Of a stretch of 64,000 nt of DNA, positions 42,328 to 53,179 are shown piece by piece. The DNA is from Ligula intestinalis (lineage: Eukaryota > Platyhelminthes > Cestoda > Diphyllobothriidea > Diphyllobothriidae): positions 61,941,189 through 62,005,188 of the forward strand of contig JAYGXS010000004.1 in assembly GCA_036362985.1 (NCBI GenBank). Reading direction: 5' to 3'. The notes beneath the pieces were generated by a model that was given only the letters and a program-made list of their open reading frames with translations, was not told where the DNA came from and searched no databases. Both the position numbers and the translations under genes were made by a program. How positions within the stretch are numbered: the first letter of the stretch is position 1; the number at the start of each line of letters is the position of its first letter.

Positions 42328-43866
42328 AGTAATCTTATCTCTGAGAAGAATCGCCTACGCAACGAATACGTCGATCGCCCCACCGACGCCACGAAAGCAG
42401 TCTACTAACAAAGTCGCCGTCTTGTACAGCAGCGGCTGCGGGGAATGCAGGACGCTTGGATAGCTCGTTAGGGTGAGTAAATCCAAGGCTATGCGGACCA
42501 CAATGAATGGAAGAACTTCTTCGCTGTGCTCAAAGCGGTCTACGGCCCCGTAGTCAGAGGCACAGCTCCGCTTCTCAGCGCGGACGTTACCACCCTCTTT
42601 ACTGAGAAGACCCAACTTCTGAGCCGCTGGGCCGAGCACTTCCAAAGTGCACTCAACCGACCCTCTACCGCCTCTGAGGCTGCCATTGACCGGTTGCCGC
42701 AAGTGGAAACTAATGCTGACCTTGACCTCCCACCCACCTCTGAGGAGACCATCAAGGCTGTGCGGCAGCTGTCCAGCGGGAAGGCACCCGGGTACGACGG
42801 GATCCCGGCGGAAATCTATAAATATGGTGCTCACCAACTCATAACTCACCTCACCACTCTGTTCCAAGAGATGTGGCGATAGGAACAAGTTCCCCAGGAT
42901 TTAAAAGCCGCCACCATTGTCCACCTCTACAAGCGTAAGGGGAACCGTCAAGTCTGTGACAACCACCGCGGAATCTCACTGCTGAATATTTCCGGTAAAA
43001 TCTTTGCTCGCATTCTCCTCAATCGTCTGAATAACCACCTGGAACAAGGGCTTCTGCCTGCAAGTCAATGTGGTTTTCGACGTCATCGCGGCACCATTGA
43101 CATGACAGTTGCCGCACGTCAGCTGCAGGAGAAATGTCAAGAGATGTGGACCCACCTCTACACTACATTCGTAGATCTGACAAAAACCTTCGACACGGTG
43201 AACCGGCCCGGACTTTGGAAGGTCATGCAGAAGTTTGGCTGTCCGGAACACTTCACCCACATTGTTTGACAACTCCATGCTGGGATGATGGCGCGCGTCA
43301 TGGACTACGGAACGCTGTATGAAGCCTTCGCAGTGACCAATGGAGTGAAGCAGGGCTGTGTCCTCGCGCCCACCCTCTTCAGTCTCATGTTCTCTGCCAT
43401 GCTGATTGACGCCTACCGTGACGAGCGTCCCGGAATCCCCATCAACTACAGAACGGACGGAAACCTTCTCAACATTCGTCGGATGCAGGCCCCTATGCGT
43501 GTCTCCACAACCACAGTCCATGATCTGCTGTTTGCGGACGACTGTGCCCTTAACACCACAACAGAAGCGGATATGCAAAGGAGCATGGACCTCTGCGCAG
43601 CGGGCTGCACCAACTTTGGCCTTACCATCAACGCCAGCAAGACGGTGGTTATGCATCAACCGCCGCCAGGTGTGGACTTCAACCCCGCACTTATCAATGT
43701 CAACGGCGTTGAGCTGAAGAACGTGGAAGACTTCACCTACCTTGGCAGCACGCTCTCACGCAGCACTCGAATCGACGACGACGAATCTCCAAAGCCAGTC
43801 AAGCCTTCGGTCGGCTACAAGCCTCCGTATGGAATCGTCATGGTCTTCAACTGTCAACGAAATTGA
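42328..43866 (+). pseudogene. Reverse transcriptase of the RTE-like LINE
   Basis: After SNLISEKNRLRNEYVDRPTD come FTEKTQLLSRWAEHFQSALN, the block SGKAPGYDGIPAEIYKYGA, then after a TAG at 42880 LKAATIVHLYKRKGNRQVCD with NHRGISLLNISGKIFARILL. Further on are QCGFRRHRGTIDM, FVDLTKTFDTVNRPGLW, a TGA at 43267, GVKQGCVLAPTLFSLMFSAM and the catalytic LLFADDCAL (FADD at 43531-43542). [10 protein letters not shown] marks the end of the palm. A frameshift follows near 43790. Confidence 0.85.
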
Positions 43867-44576
43867 AGATGTACAAGGCTGTTGTGCTGTCAACACTCTT
43901 GTACGGAGCGGAGACTTGGACTGTCTATACTGGTCAAGCACGGAAACTGAACCACTTTCATCTCAGTTGCCTAAGCCGCATACTGAAGGTAAAGTGGCAG
44001 GAGAGAATCCCAGACACGGAGATCCTGGAGAGGACGGGAGTTCTCAGCATCCAGGCCATGCTCAGGCAGATATAACTGCGCTGGAGCGGTCATGTGGTGC
44101 GTATGAACGATGAACGGCTACCCAAGCGACTGTTTTACGGCGATGTCGATGTTGGTACTCGTCGCAAAGGCAGGCAAAAGAGACGCTACAAGGACACTCT
44201 GAAGAATTCCTTAAAGCGTCTCCAAATCAACACATTGAATTGGGAGGAGCTTGCACTGGACCGAACCATGTGGCGCAGAACGATCAAGACGGGCGCCGCA
44301 ATATACGAAGCCAGTAGGATCGCCGCCGCTAAGGCAAAACGGATGGCACGCAAGTCTCACAATCCACGGACGCACTCTGCCACCACCCAAGCCTTCCCAA
44401 CGTGTCCGCGCTGCCAGCGCACCTTCCGTGCACGCATTGGCTTGGTCGGTCACCTCCGGAAGCCATTCGACCCTCCGACAGCATCCACGTCTACTGCACC
44501 AAACACTCCCCCACACCCTTCTCTGCCCTCCACCTCGACGGCAATAATCGACGCGAGAGATGCCTCGTTGCCCTGA
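43863..44576 (+). pseudogene. Thumb/tail of RTE-like LINE with first C2H2-like finger
   Basis: Reads [40 protein letters not shown], then after a TAA at 44073 SGHVVRMNDERLPKRLFYGD and RRKGRQKRRYKDTLKNSLKR. A C2H2-like finger CPRCQRTFRARIGLVGHLR begins at 44403, but its last His is replaced (RKP). Confidence 0.82.
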
Positions 44577-44679
44577 TCCACCGACTCCAACCCACCCGCA
44601 ACTTCCTCCAACCCTTCCGACACATCACCGCCTGCCACAACTCGCATCCCCACACCTGAACCCTCCCCCAGCTCTGAGG

Positions 44680-44954
44680 GCCTGATATGCCCTCACTGCA
44701 ATCGCGCATTCACCTCACGCATCGGCCTAGTTGGTCACTTGCGAATCCATCACACAGAGGCTGGTGAACTAGTGCCTGGAGCACCAACACACAGACGGGA
44801 CCGCCGCTTTCAATGCCCACAATGCCCCCGATCATTCGCTCATCGCATGGGCCTACTAGGTCACATGCGCATTCACGACAGCAGCATTGACCGTGATTTC
44901 GACACACCCAGCACCCCACACACCCCCACCACCAGCCCCAGCCCTACCCACTAG
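44680..44954 (+). pseudogene. Second and third C2H2 fingers of the RTE-like LINE
   Basis: CPHCNRAFTSRIGLVGHLRI followed by HH starts at 44688, and CPQCPRSFAHRMGLLGHMRI followed by HD starts at 44814. Both keep Cys2His2 spacing and a shared IGL-GH-RIH pattern. In intact elements they may bind nucleic acid during targeting. The frame differs from finger 1, so the protein is broken. Confidence 0.78.
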
Positions 44955-45054
44955 TCGCCTCACTTTACGATTGCGTCGTCAAATTTTCCGGGAACCCCAG
45001 GTAAGTGCCCTCAGGTAAGCTGCACTTTCTTATTACTTCGGCCATTGAGCTTGG

Positions 45055-45860
45055 TTTACTACACAAGCCTCTCTAGCATTAGAATCCCTTAAGTCACTAG
45101 CAGCTCAATCTTAGCCCCTTGGTAATCAGGTTTTTACTCGTCCTTACCCGCAGTCCTTTCTAGGACCTGCAGTGCATTCATTTGCACCTTCAGCCCTGCC
45201 CAAACATTCCTGTTCTCTGCGGCAATTTAGAGTGTGATCCTAAGCCTCATTCATATCATTGCATTAGTATCACGCCTATCACAGTCTCCACTGTGGTGGA
45301 TTAATTTGTCAGTCATCACCCTCCTCCCAATTCGCGCCTCTAACGTCGCTATTTTGCTAATTTACGCCTAAAATGCCGGCACGGCTCTGGGTGCGCAGAG
45401 GGTAGAGGGGAAGGGGGGGTTACTCGTCGCTCCTCCCAGTCAGGCTTACTATACTAACGTGATTTAGGGGGAGAACTAATCGATTTCCATGCTGCGCTTG
45501 TCGTGAGATTTTCTACTAGCCTCATCAGCACTGGAATCCTTTAACGTCACAAGCGGCTTAGTCCCAGCTCTTCACAGGTTTATTCGTTCTTACTCGCAGT
45601 TTTCTCTAGGACCTGCAGTGCATTCATTTGCACCTTCAGCCCTGTCCAAACATTCCTGGTCTCAGAGGCAATTTAGGGTGGGATCTTAAGCATCATTCAT
45701 GTCATTGCATTCGCATCACGCCTATCACAGTCCCCCCCCCCCCCCCAACTCACGCCCCTAACGTTGTTACCTTGCCAATTTACGCCTAAAATGCCGGCAT
45801 GGCTGGGTGCGCGGAGGGCCAGTCAGGCTTACTCTACTAACGTAATCCTTAGGGGAAGAA
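45055..45860 (+). repeat. Tandem duplication in LINE 3' region (period about 420-446 bp)
   Basis: GGACCTGCAGTGCATTCATT is at 45163 and 45609; AAAATGCCGGCA is at 45370 and 45788. Each unit also has CACGCCTATCACAGT. Unit 2 contains a 15-C run at 45732-45746. The position just after the finger region suggests LINE 3' untranslated sequence. Confidence 0.8.
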
Positions 45861-45864
45861 CCGA

Positions 45865-46320
45865 TAGATTTCAATGCTGCGCTCCTCGTAAGACCGTCCG
45901 GGTAGTAGTTTATGCCGATCGCTGTTCTCACGCCAACTTAACTCGAGGGCGCAACTTTTGCTGTCTGGGTCAAGGGAGGGGAGTACGTGGTGGCCGTGCA
46001 CGGCTTGCGGCCCACAGTAATCCGAAGACCGGCAAAGCCAGCTGGCAGCAACCGGTTAATCAACGTCGGGGTTTCAACCAACTAACCTGTCTTTTCATGA
46101 TGTATCGTGAACTAGCAATCAAAAGTATGGGGTATAGCCTTATCCTCACTGATACTCCCTACCAAACCTAACCTGCACCAGCTCTCAAGCAACCTTAGTC
46201 CTGCGAAATGTGATCTCCTTTCCTATGCAGCACTGCCAGTCCTTCTGTTAATAGCAAAACAAACAATATTAGCCAGCACCACAGTCACTGCAGTAGCGTC
46301 ATGCTCGCCCCGACAACCCC
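45865..46320. other. No gene recognised
   Basis: A 135-codon plus frame spans 45764-46171 but follows the repeat and has no domain. Possibly the end of the LINE. Confidence 0.3.
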
Positions 46321-46334
46321 GATGAAAGGTAAGC

Positions 46335-46560
46335 TGCGTTCCTGTTCCTGTTCTACCTGTTTCTGTTCTCTCTCTCTCTCTTCTCACTTGTTCGTTTGGC
46401 TCTGCTCTCACTTCTCACTTTTCTTCACTCTTCCCTCTCCTGCCTTCTTACCCCTTCCCTGCTTATGTTTGTTATCTCCCTCGATTTCCTCTCGTTTCTT
46501 GCATATCTCTCTCCCCCCTCCCTTTTCCTTTTCTCTCCTTCCTTCTTCTGCCCATCCACA
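46335..46560 (+). other. Pyrimidine-rich tract
   Basis: About 225 bp of mostly C and T on the plus strand, with TCTCTCTCTC and CCCCCCTCCC runs. Long frames here are compositional. Confidence 0.7.
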
Positions 46561-46918
46561 TTGCGAAATTCACCAGCTGCCTCTCTCTTACCTTTCTGGG
46601 AACCACAGCAGACGCGTCTTCGACCGCGTTCCCACCCGCCCTCAGGGCGGCCAAGGTCTGCTACACCAAACCTCCCTATGGTGGATCCATCTCTTCTCCT
46701 CTCCATCTGCTTTTTTATGACAGAGCAGCCCCTCCTGACTATGCTGCTCCGACTCCTCCTCCTCCTTGCCGCCGGGATTGAGGCCCACCCGGCGGGGTTC
46801 CGGATCCAACAAGGGCTACTTGCCTGCCTGCCTCTTACCTTTCAGCCCCGCCCACGGACGCCAACCGACAACGGAGCATGGGTAGTGCCTTTCAGTCGTT
46901 GACTGACTGGTTACCCCT

Positions 46919-46971
46919 CTCAGGAGGGTGTTGGCCCTGTCTTCATGCAGGGCTGCTCTCACCCTCCTGAG
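46919..46971. other. Strong two-tier hairpin
   Basis: CTCAGGAGGGTG (46919-46930) pairs exactly with CACCCTCCTGAG (46960-46971), and inside it GCCCTG (46934-46939) pairs with CAGGGC (46948-46953). Loops are short. It could be an RNA structure of a retroelement. Confidence 0.75.
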
Positions 46972-47527
46972 ATCCAATGGTCTGTACGCACATGCAACGC
47001 CAGTCCTCAGCCAACTACGGTCCCTGCGGCCTGGTAGGCGCTGGCACTTTCTCTCACTTCTGATTCCCTGTTTGTGACTGCGTTCGCGCTCCCACTGGGT
47101 TTCAGGCCCCACTGCGGGTGCCCAAAAAGCTAGGCGGTCACTATGCGTTGGGGGAGAGATTGAAGTCGACCTCGACCTCCTCACTATAATAAATCTGAAT
47201 GCGCCTGAATCTATCACGGTGCGCTAAAAGCCGTGGCTTGGAGGGTCTGCCAACTGACGGGAAAACTCGGGCCCCCACGTAGCTGCTCCTCCTGTACGCG
47301 AGTGTTTGTGTGTGTATGGGAGGAGAGGGAGGACTGAGAGTCAGGCTGCAATGGCTCCCTTTTAATGTGGCCTTTATGGCGCTCCCGGGCAGTCGGGAGC
47401 ATACCTAGCGAGATGGCTGATGCAAGTGTGCGCGTGTTGAGTGAATACCACGCCAGCCTCCTACACCCTCCCTCATCCCCGGTCTTATTGACTTTGTCTT
47501 TACACCGGATACGGAGGTGGGAGTGGT

Positions 47528-47995
47528 GAGCGAGTGAGTAGATAATGCACGAGTCTGCCTAAACTCCTGTTTTCTCTCGTGCCAGTTTTCTGCGTTGTTC
47601 CTGCTTGCTGTCGTTTTCGTGTTGTTTGCCCAGCTCGCCTCTGTGTATGTTGCGGCTTGTTCCAGCGTTTGCTGCAGCTGTTGGAGCGCTTGGTGCCCAT
47701 CGTCGAAATCTACGGGGGAACTGTCGTGTGTTGTGTGTATGCGAGCGAGTGAGTGGATTCCCCGCGAGTCTGCTTCAACTCTTGTTTTCATTCGCGGTAG
47801 TTCGCTGCGTTGCTTCAGCTTGCTGTAGCCTTCGTGCAGCTTGCCTCAGTGTCTTTTTCGGCTTGCTTCAGCGTTTGCTGCGGTTTGTTGGAGCACGCGG
47901 CTCCCCATCGTCGAAATCGACGGGGGAACTGTCGTTTGTGTGTGTGTGTTTGTGCGTCCGCCGTTGAGTCTTACTCCTAGGGCGTGGGCCCTCGG
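47528..47995 (+). repeat. Short tandem array, period about 210 bp
   Basis: GAGCGAGTGAGT recurs at 47528 and 47744, CATCGTCGAAATC at 47698 and 47906, with TTGCTGC-rich sequence between. GTGTATGCGAGCGAGTG also occurs at 38790 in the LINE leader, suggesting a related element leader. Confidence 0.65.
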
Positions 47996-48184
47996 TCGCC
48001 TGCAGCTAATCAGTGAACTGTTTCGCAAGACGAGCGTTTCAGATGACCAGTTTGGTGCCGAAACTGATTAAACTCGTTAACTGAGGCCCCACTGTAATTA
48101 ACCATTAGCGGTAAAAGATTACGACTCATGTCTTCAGACCTTTCTTCGGGTGGGGTTTACTGGACTGCCTAGGTCTTATCGCGG

Positions 48185-48445
48185 TGTGTTGAGGCTAATA
48201 AGGTTTAATCCTAACGGCTGCGATCATCCAGGGGTCTATAAGTTACAGACAAAGCGTTCTATCGTCTCAAAAACACTTCAAATGTGAGAAAACACGGGCC
48301 ATATTCAGGCTCATGTCTCATTGCTGTTGACAAGCACATGTATTCGGTGAGTTCATGGGTATTTTATGGTGTTTTCTAGTGGGAAACTACAAGTTGCAGC
48401 GGTCACACTCCGCAGCCATAGCATGCTCACCAAAGGTCTTCCTAC
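48185..48445 (-). repeat. LTR 3' fragment plus inverted copy of the 37.4 kb repeat
   Basis: 48185-48238 is antisense LTR-like end sequence (ATCGCGGTG, CCTAACGGCTGCGATCATCC). 48240-48440 is the reverse complement of 37399-37600. Confidence 0.55.
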
Positions 48446-48471
48446 CACTCTAGCCTTCCCATGACTTCTCT

Positions 48472-48998
48472 TGTAGTGGCCCTTTTGCAGCCACTTGGAA
48501 CCCAAGACCAGCCGCTGACGTATGACTCATCTAGCCTGCCTGTGCGCCCACTGCCTCCTGGGGCTAGGCGCTAACTGTCCTTGATCGACGCGCGACCGCG
48601 CGCTCAGGCTAGCCAGCGTTAGCCAATCGCAAGGTCGTGCGCCCACGCTAGTCTAGACATCAGCAGCCCCATTGGCCCCCGGGACAAAGCATTCGCCGGC
48701 GATTCCTGATGCACTAATCACTCCGGAGCCGACCCGAATAGGGAACGGACGCACGACTCCGCGAGTCACTACCCTTTCCATCTATTCTCCGTTCCATTGT
48801 GTACACAATAAACTCTTCCTTCTACTCTGGCCTTCCCAAGACTGCTCCTATCTCCTAAGGAACCAGGGTCTGGAAGATCGTAGGTGTTAGGGTTAACCGT
48901 ATTAGCCTTAAAACCTATACTCTCTTCTTCTAATAAAGTGGGCCCGGAGGATCGCAGCCGTTAGGGTTAACCTTATTAGCCTTAACACTTCCTCGATA
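48472..48998 (+). mobile_element. LTR-like repeat copy with duplicated 3' tail, nested in another copy
   Basis: Begins TGTAGTGGCCCTTTTGCAGC, with TGTACACAATAAACTCTTCC, CTAAGGAACCAGGGTCTGGA, GTTAGGGTTAACCG and GCCTTAAAACC. A second tail, GAGGATCGCAGCCGTTAGGG to CTTCCTCGATA, follows. The 34 bp before the start (CTTCCTACCACTCTAGCC...) are LTR interior from another copy, so it inserted into an older LTR. Confidence 0.65.
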
Positions 48999-49019
48999 GA
49001 CCTGTGGCAGTCTGCCCCG

Positions 49020-49540
49020 TGGTCACCGCTGGTCCACGTCGGTTTCGGTCTGCGTCATGCACTTTAAGCGCGTGCGTGTGACTCGGCTTGCCGACGCTAA
49101 TCGATATTTACCTCTTCACTGATTGGCCACAGACGGACAATGCACAGGCAATGCACGTCATCTGGTGATAACACTAGCTGCGACTGCGTGTACACTCCAT
49201 CGCCTCCAATAAAGCCTGTCCACCTACCTGTTTTCCTTGGCTACTGATAGATGAAACTTCTTTAGTGCTCGCTGCTGCCCGACGCCCTCCTAAATCGTGA
49301 TGCCACAAACGGGGCCTCTCGATCATGGGACCTCGCGCCTAGGTAGATTTTTTCGCGTGCCTCGGGCCGAGCGCAAACTGACGCGTGACCTTCACTGCTA
49401 GCGAACGCACGCACCGTGTCTCCCCGTTCTGGCCCCAACCGACAGTGGTGTGACCTCAATCCGTCTGAACAGACCTCAAGGCCGTGACTGCCGCTAGACA
49501 TCACTTTAAGCGGTTCAACTGCAGTGACAAACTTTTTATA
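49020..49540. other. GC-rich repeat-derived region
   Basis: TAAATCGTGATGCCACA and GACCTCAATCCGTC-type segments recur near 52740-52900 and 54580-54740, so it is probably the 5' part of related LTR copies. No gene seen. Confidence 0.4.
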
Positions 49541-49544
49541 CGCC

Positions 49545-49725
49545 GAAGCTTAGTAAATGACACTACCGACAAAGGCAAGGGAGACTGTAATGACGACTTT
49601 GTGGTTACTAGCCGGCATCAACCAGCCATACCCCAACCCCAGGTGGTACACACGACCCGAGGCTCGAACCCGAGACCTCTCGATTAGAAGTCCAACGCTC
49701 TAACCCACTGAGCCACGGGCTCGTT
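49545..49725 (-). mobile_element. tRNA-derived SINE with tRNA-Arg(TCT)-like head
   Basis: The minus strand of 49655-49723 reads GAGCCCGTGGCTCAGTGGGT, an A box, then TTGGACTTCTAATC with anticodon TCT, and GGTTCGAGCC, a perfect B box. The 3' acceptor half does not pair with the 5' half, so it is not a functional tRNA. The body continues GGCTGGTTGATGCC and TTACAGTCTCCC. Confidence 0.65.
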
Positions 49726-49859
49726 TCCTTCCTAACATAGTCAACATTTGGGTTGATCTGTAATGTGAAAATTCCAAACAGCAGCTCTAAAAGCAGCTCA
49801 TGGGGAAATGCAGTAATACGTACAAAAAAGATTACCAAAATAGGTAGGAACCTTCATAC

Positions 49860-52090
49860 TTATAGTGATATGCATACCCAGTCCAAAATGGCCTACAACC
49901 CACATTCATCGAATATCCTCTGCTAGCGGGCACTGAAATATAATTCAACCACTCAGAATGTCTGGAAACCTGTTCATAAAGTAGGGGCGGCTGTGCCAGC
50001 AAGTTCTAGGGGTTCGAAGTCGGTTTCGGTTGTTGTGACGGGCCTTCTCTTCGCTCAACGGATCATTCTGTTCAATAATCACAAGTTACGCCCTTAGTCC
50101 TTTAGTTTACTTTTTTATGCTCGCGAACCCTCCCTAATCATTTACTGCCCCCCTCTAACAATCTAACCTAGCTTCTTGATAAAAAAATACACTCGCATCC
50201 TTAAACCGACCTGTTATTAATTCCCTTTCAAGGGCACCTAATCCTTCCTCTTGTATAGTTCATAGGGACGAGGAAACCGCTCTATTTGGAGTCAGTGATG
50301 CAAAAGTCCAACCCGGAGCGATTTTCATTCGAACCACTGTCAAACCTGCGTACCATAATACTTTATTTACCTTCATCAAACAATCTCGTAATTTGTCGTG
50401 ATCGGTAACTTCAAAAACCGAATTCTAATGTCCGCAAGCCTGTTTTGTACATCGTAATTTTAATCGCATTTTACGTTTGCTTATATTACAAGGAAAGAGC
50501 TTTTTTATGCCTCAGTTACACCTATTCTGGCATCAGTATTCGTAAGAGCTACTTCAAAGGTCCTAGCATCAGCTCGTGTGATAATCACGTTTAACTTCCT
50601 TTCACCTAGCAGGAAGCTCATCGTTACAGTCACGAAATCTTCCTCCCGCTCTTCTCTATGGATTCTCCTAAAAGTGCATCGCCCAGTAACTATGGTTGCG
50701 GTAACTGACGCCAGCGCGTAAAACAACACGGCCGAGCGTTCTGTGAAGACATTGAGGGTTCTTAATTTGGCTTACGTGCACACGGCTACAAAGACGGACA
50801 CCGGAGAACGGCTGCGTATGTAGCTGTTAGAGTAAGCCAATGGACGAACGAGGAGTGCTCAGCTGGCTTCTGTTGGTCAGTTATGAACCAATCAGTGTCC
50901 AGAAACTGGTCGACAAGCGAAAAGAATTGTGCGGCCATTACATGACCTTGTTTTTCCGGTCCAAGTTATCTTGGGCTGGAATTGAGGAGTGTCCGTCTTG
51001 GATATTAACCACTTGTAATTAGGCCGGTAGATGTTTGTCCTAGGTCCACAGTCTGCTCACCTAAAAACTTTAAAAATGTCGGGTGCTTCTTTTTAGGTGT
51101 TTAGACTATTACTGCTACGGGTTCAACCACAATGCATAGCACTGCAAACGATTGTGAGTTTCCGCAATTGCTGCCTAGCTGGCGTTCCATTACGAACTCA
51201 GCTGACGGTTGGATCTGAATTAACTACACCTACCAACTCTCCGCTCTATTGAGGCGTCGTCATTGCAGATGAGTGTTCAGCTATATGGTGTCGCGGACGG
51301 GTTCGCATCAGTTCAAGAGAGCACGAGCCCTAACCATTTAGTGCAACGCCGTTCCACTGGGTGTCATCAGCAAGATCGTTCCTGATTGGAGGCGAGGTTC
51401 CATCCCCGAGATGGCTGGAAATCTCTTCTAGGACATCAGTACACAGAAGTTAGGGTTCGCAACCAGTATAGAAGGACGGTTTTGACTGGAGCCTCGTGTC
51501 TTCGAGTCGTTGTTTTTTGCATAAATTTGCAGTTGGAGATCGGTACTGGTCGGGAGGACAGGAAATGTTGCATACAAGTTGTTTATGGGGTTTTGTTTCC
51601 TAGCATTCATCCGCCAGCAGCATAGGAAAATCGAAGAAAGCAGAGCAGTCGACCGTCTCGTGTTCTTTTTGTAGCGTCCAGAAGGATAGAAAAGTTTGGT
51701 GTGAAAATGTCGAGCAGTGCTTTAGTCTTCACGGCGTTCAGTTTCCAGCTAACTTTGTGGGAAGGTGATTATGCGAATAAAGGAGGATGATAGGACAATG
51801 TTATCGTCATACTAAAAGTCGTCATTGCCTGCTGAGAACAGAGTTTGAAAATGAAGTCTGGGTGCTAGCACTCATAGCGAGAACTGCTCTGTGGGATGGA
51901 GAAGGAACCGTAGCCTGGAATTGATGAGCTGTGAGCGGTGGAGGATCTCCGTATCGTTCCACGAGAGGCTGTCGGTGATGAAATTCTCCGTACCACGGTC
52001 ACAGAAGATGACAGAGGAAACATTCAATTGAAGGCGAAGTAGCCTTGATGACATCAGAAGTTGAGAGATCATCTTATTTCACGATTCACT
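49860..52090. other. No gene recognised
   Basis: Short frames only, for example 50505-50729 minus and 51386-51625 plus, without domains. No repeat family was recognised with confidence. Confidence 0.35.
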
Positions 52091-52094
52091 AGTT

Positions 52095-52456
52095 ATCGAG
52101 GGGTGTTAAGGCGACGAAGGTTAACCCTAACAGCGGCGATCTTCCAGGTCACGTTCCTTAGAAGAAGAGGAAATTCACGGGAAGGCGAGAGTGGTTGGAA
52201 GAGTATATTCTGTGCAGAATAAATGGGAGAATAGGCAGTAGGAAATTGAAAATCAGACGACCACACAACCGCAAGCCAGCGGACGACGTCTGAAGTGGTG
52301 TCTGCTCGGCAGTCGTCACATGAGGTCCCATGTGAGCCGGTCTGTAAGTGGCTGTTACGGAGGCCGGAAACAGCGAGCCTTCCCAAAATGCACTTTGACT
52401 TGAGCTGGTCACGAGAAGCGTTCACAAGTGCACTTCGTGTGGAGCTAGTCACTACA
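52095..52456 (-). mobile_element. LTR-like dispersed repeat, best complete copy (362 bp)
   Basis: Read on minus it runs TGTAGTGACTAGCTCCACAC, AAAGTGCATTTTGGGAAGG, GTGTGGTCGTCTGATTTTC, a GCACAGAATATACTC box, GGAAGATCGCCGCTGTTAGG and ends CTTAACACCCCTCGATA. The copy at 62.43 kb is its close sense relative. No matching flanking duplication is seen. Confidence 0.68.
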
Positions 52457-52724
52457 GATCCACTGGGGCTCCATCCGTGGACGGGCTCTATGTGCTAAAC
52501 TACAACCTATGGAGGAGAAGAGTGCGGGCATGTACTGCGCTGCACACTGTACTATGTCGCTAGTCAACAGATTGGAATTGGACTCGATTCAAGGAAAGGG
52601 GGCGCAAAATTGACTGTCGTGTTCTGCGCACGCTCCAACACCACGCTTTTCTCCATTTGTTCACCCAATCTCAAACAAACACTCATGCAAAGTCACCCCT
52701 TTTTGGTTTGGAGGACCTGTAGTT

Positions 52725-53172
52725 TCTCTACAACCCGACGCCCTCCTAACTCATGACGCCACAGACGAGGTCATTTAGACCATAGGACCTCAAGCAGAAG
52801 TAATTTTCGGCGTGCCGCGGACCAGGCGCAAACGTGCGCAGCTTGCCTCTCCGTCCTGGCCTCAACCCACGGTGGATCGACTTCAATCCGTCCAACGGGG
52901 TTCCCGCGTTAGCAGACTAGCCTCATTAAGAGTTTGGCTTCAATCTGCCTGAACACAGACCTCAATGTGGTGGCTGCGGCTAGGCATCACTTCGGACCCG
53001 ACCCGACTGGGAACCAGACGAGTCAAATCTCCTACTACCCATTCAGTACAGAATACACTCTTCCTACTACTCTGGCCTTTCCATGACTTCTCTCTTTTCT
53101 CCTAAGGAATTGGGCCTTGAAGACCGCAGCCGTTAGGGTTTTAACTGTAGCAGTCCTAACACCCCTACGATA
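52725..53172 (+). mobile_element. LTR-like dispersed repeat copy
   Basis: Contains TCAGTACAGAATACACTC, CTAAGGAATTGGGCCTTGAA, GACCGCAGCCGTTAGGG and ends ACACCCCTACGATA. The 5' part shares CTCATGACGCCAC-type sequence with other copies. Confidence 0.6.
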
Positions 53173-53179
53173 GAGCATT

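Larger units (their letters stand above)
39878..45015 (+). mobile_element. RTE-like non-LTR retrotransposon with C2H2 fingers, degenerate and interrupted
   Basis: The order is APE endonuclease (39878-40900), a connector split by a Penelope insertion (41072-42313), reverse transcriptase (42480-43866), thumb/tail (43863-44400), then three C2H2-type fingers (44403-44880). Stops occur at 42880-42882, 43267-43269 and 44073-44075, and frameshifts near 40600, 43790 and 44570. This domain order is typical of abundant endonuclease-reverse transcriptase repeats in flatworm and other invertebrate genomes. The copy is dead. The RTE label is from motif style. Confidence 0.8.

Noticed and set aside
42355..42888. 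Minus-strand 177-codon frame
   Set aside because: It is antisense to the RTE-like LINE connector and fingers region; it has no domain.
42976..43659. Minus-strand 227-codon frame
   Set aside because: It is antisense to the reverse transcriptase palm with FADD on plus; no motifs of its own.
45732..45746. Poly-C run as an origin or structural signal
   Set aside because: Homopolymer runs of this type (also 35309-35322, 53575-53590) vary in assemblies and are not flanked by anything specific.
46301..46902. Plus-strand frames of 139 and 168 codons with Leu/Ser/Pro-rich, membrane-like sequence
   Set aside because: They come from a pyrimidine-rich tract. Leu, Ser, Pro and Phe are what T/C-rich codons give; no domain or splice signals.
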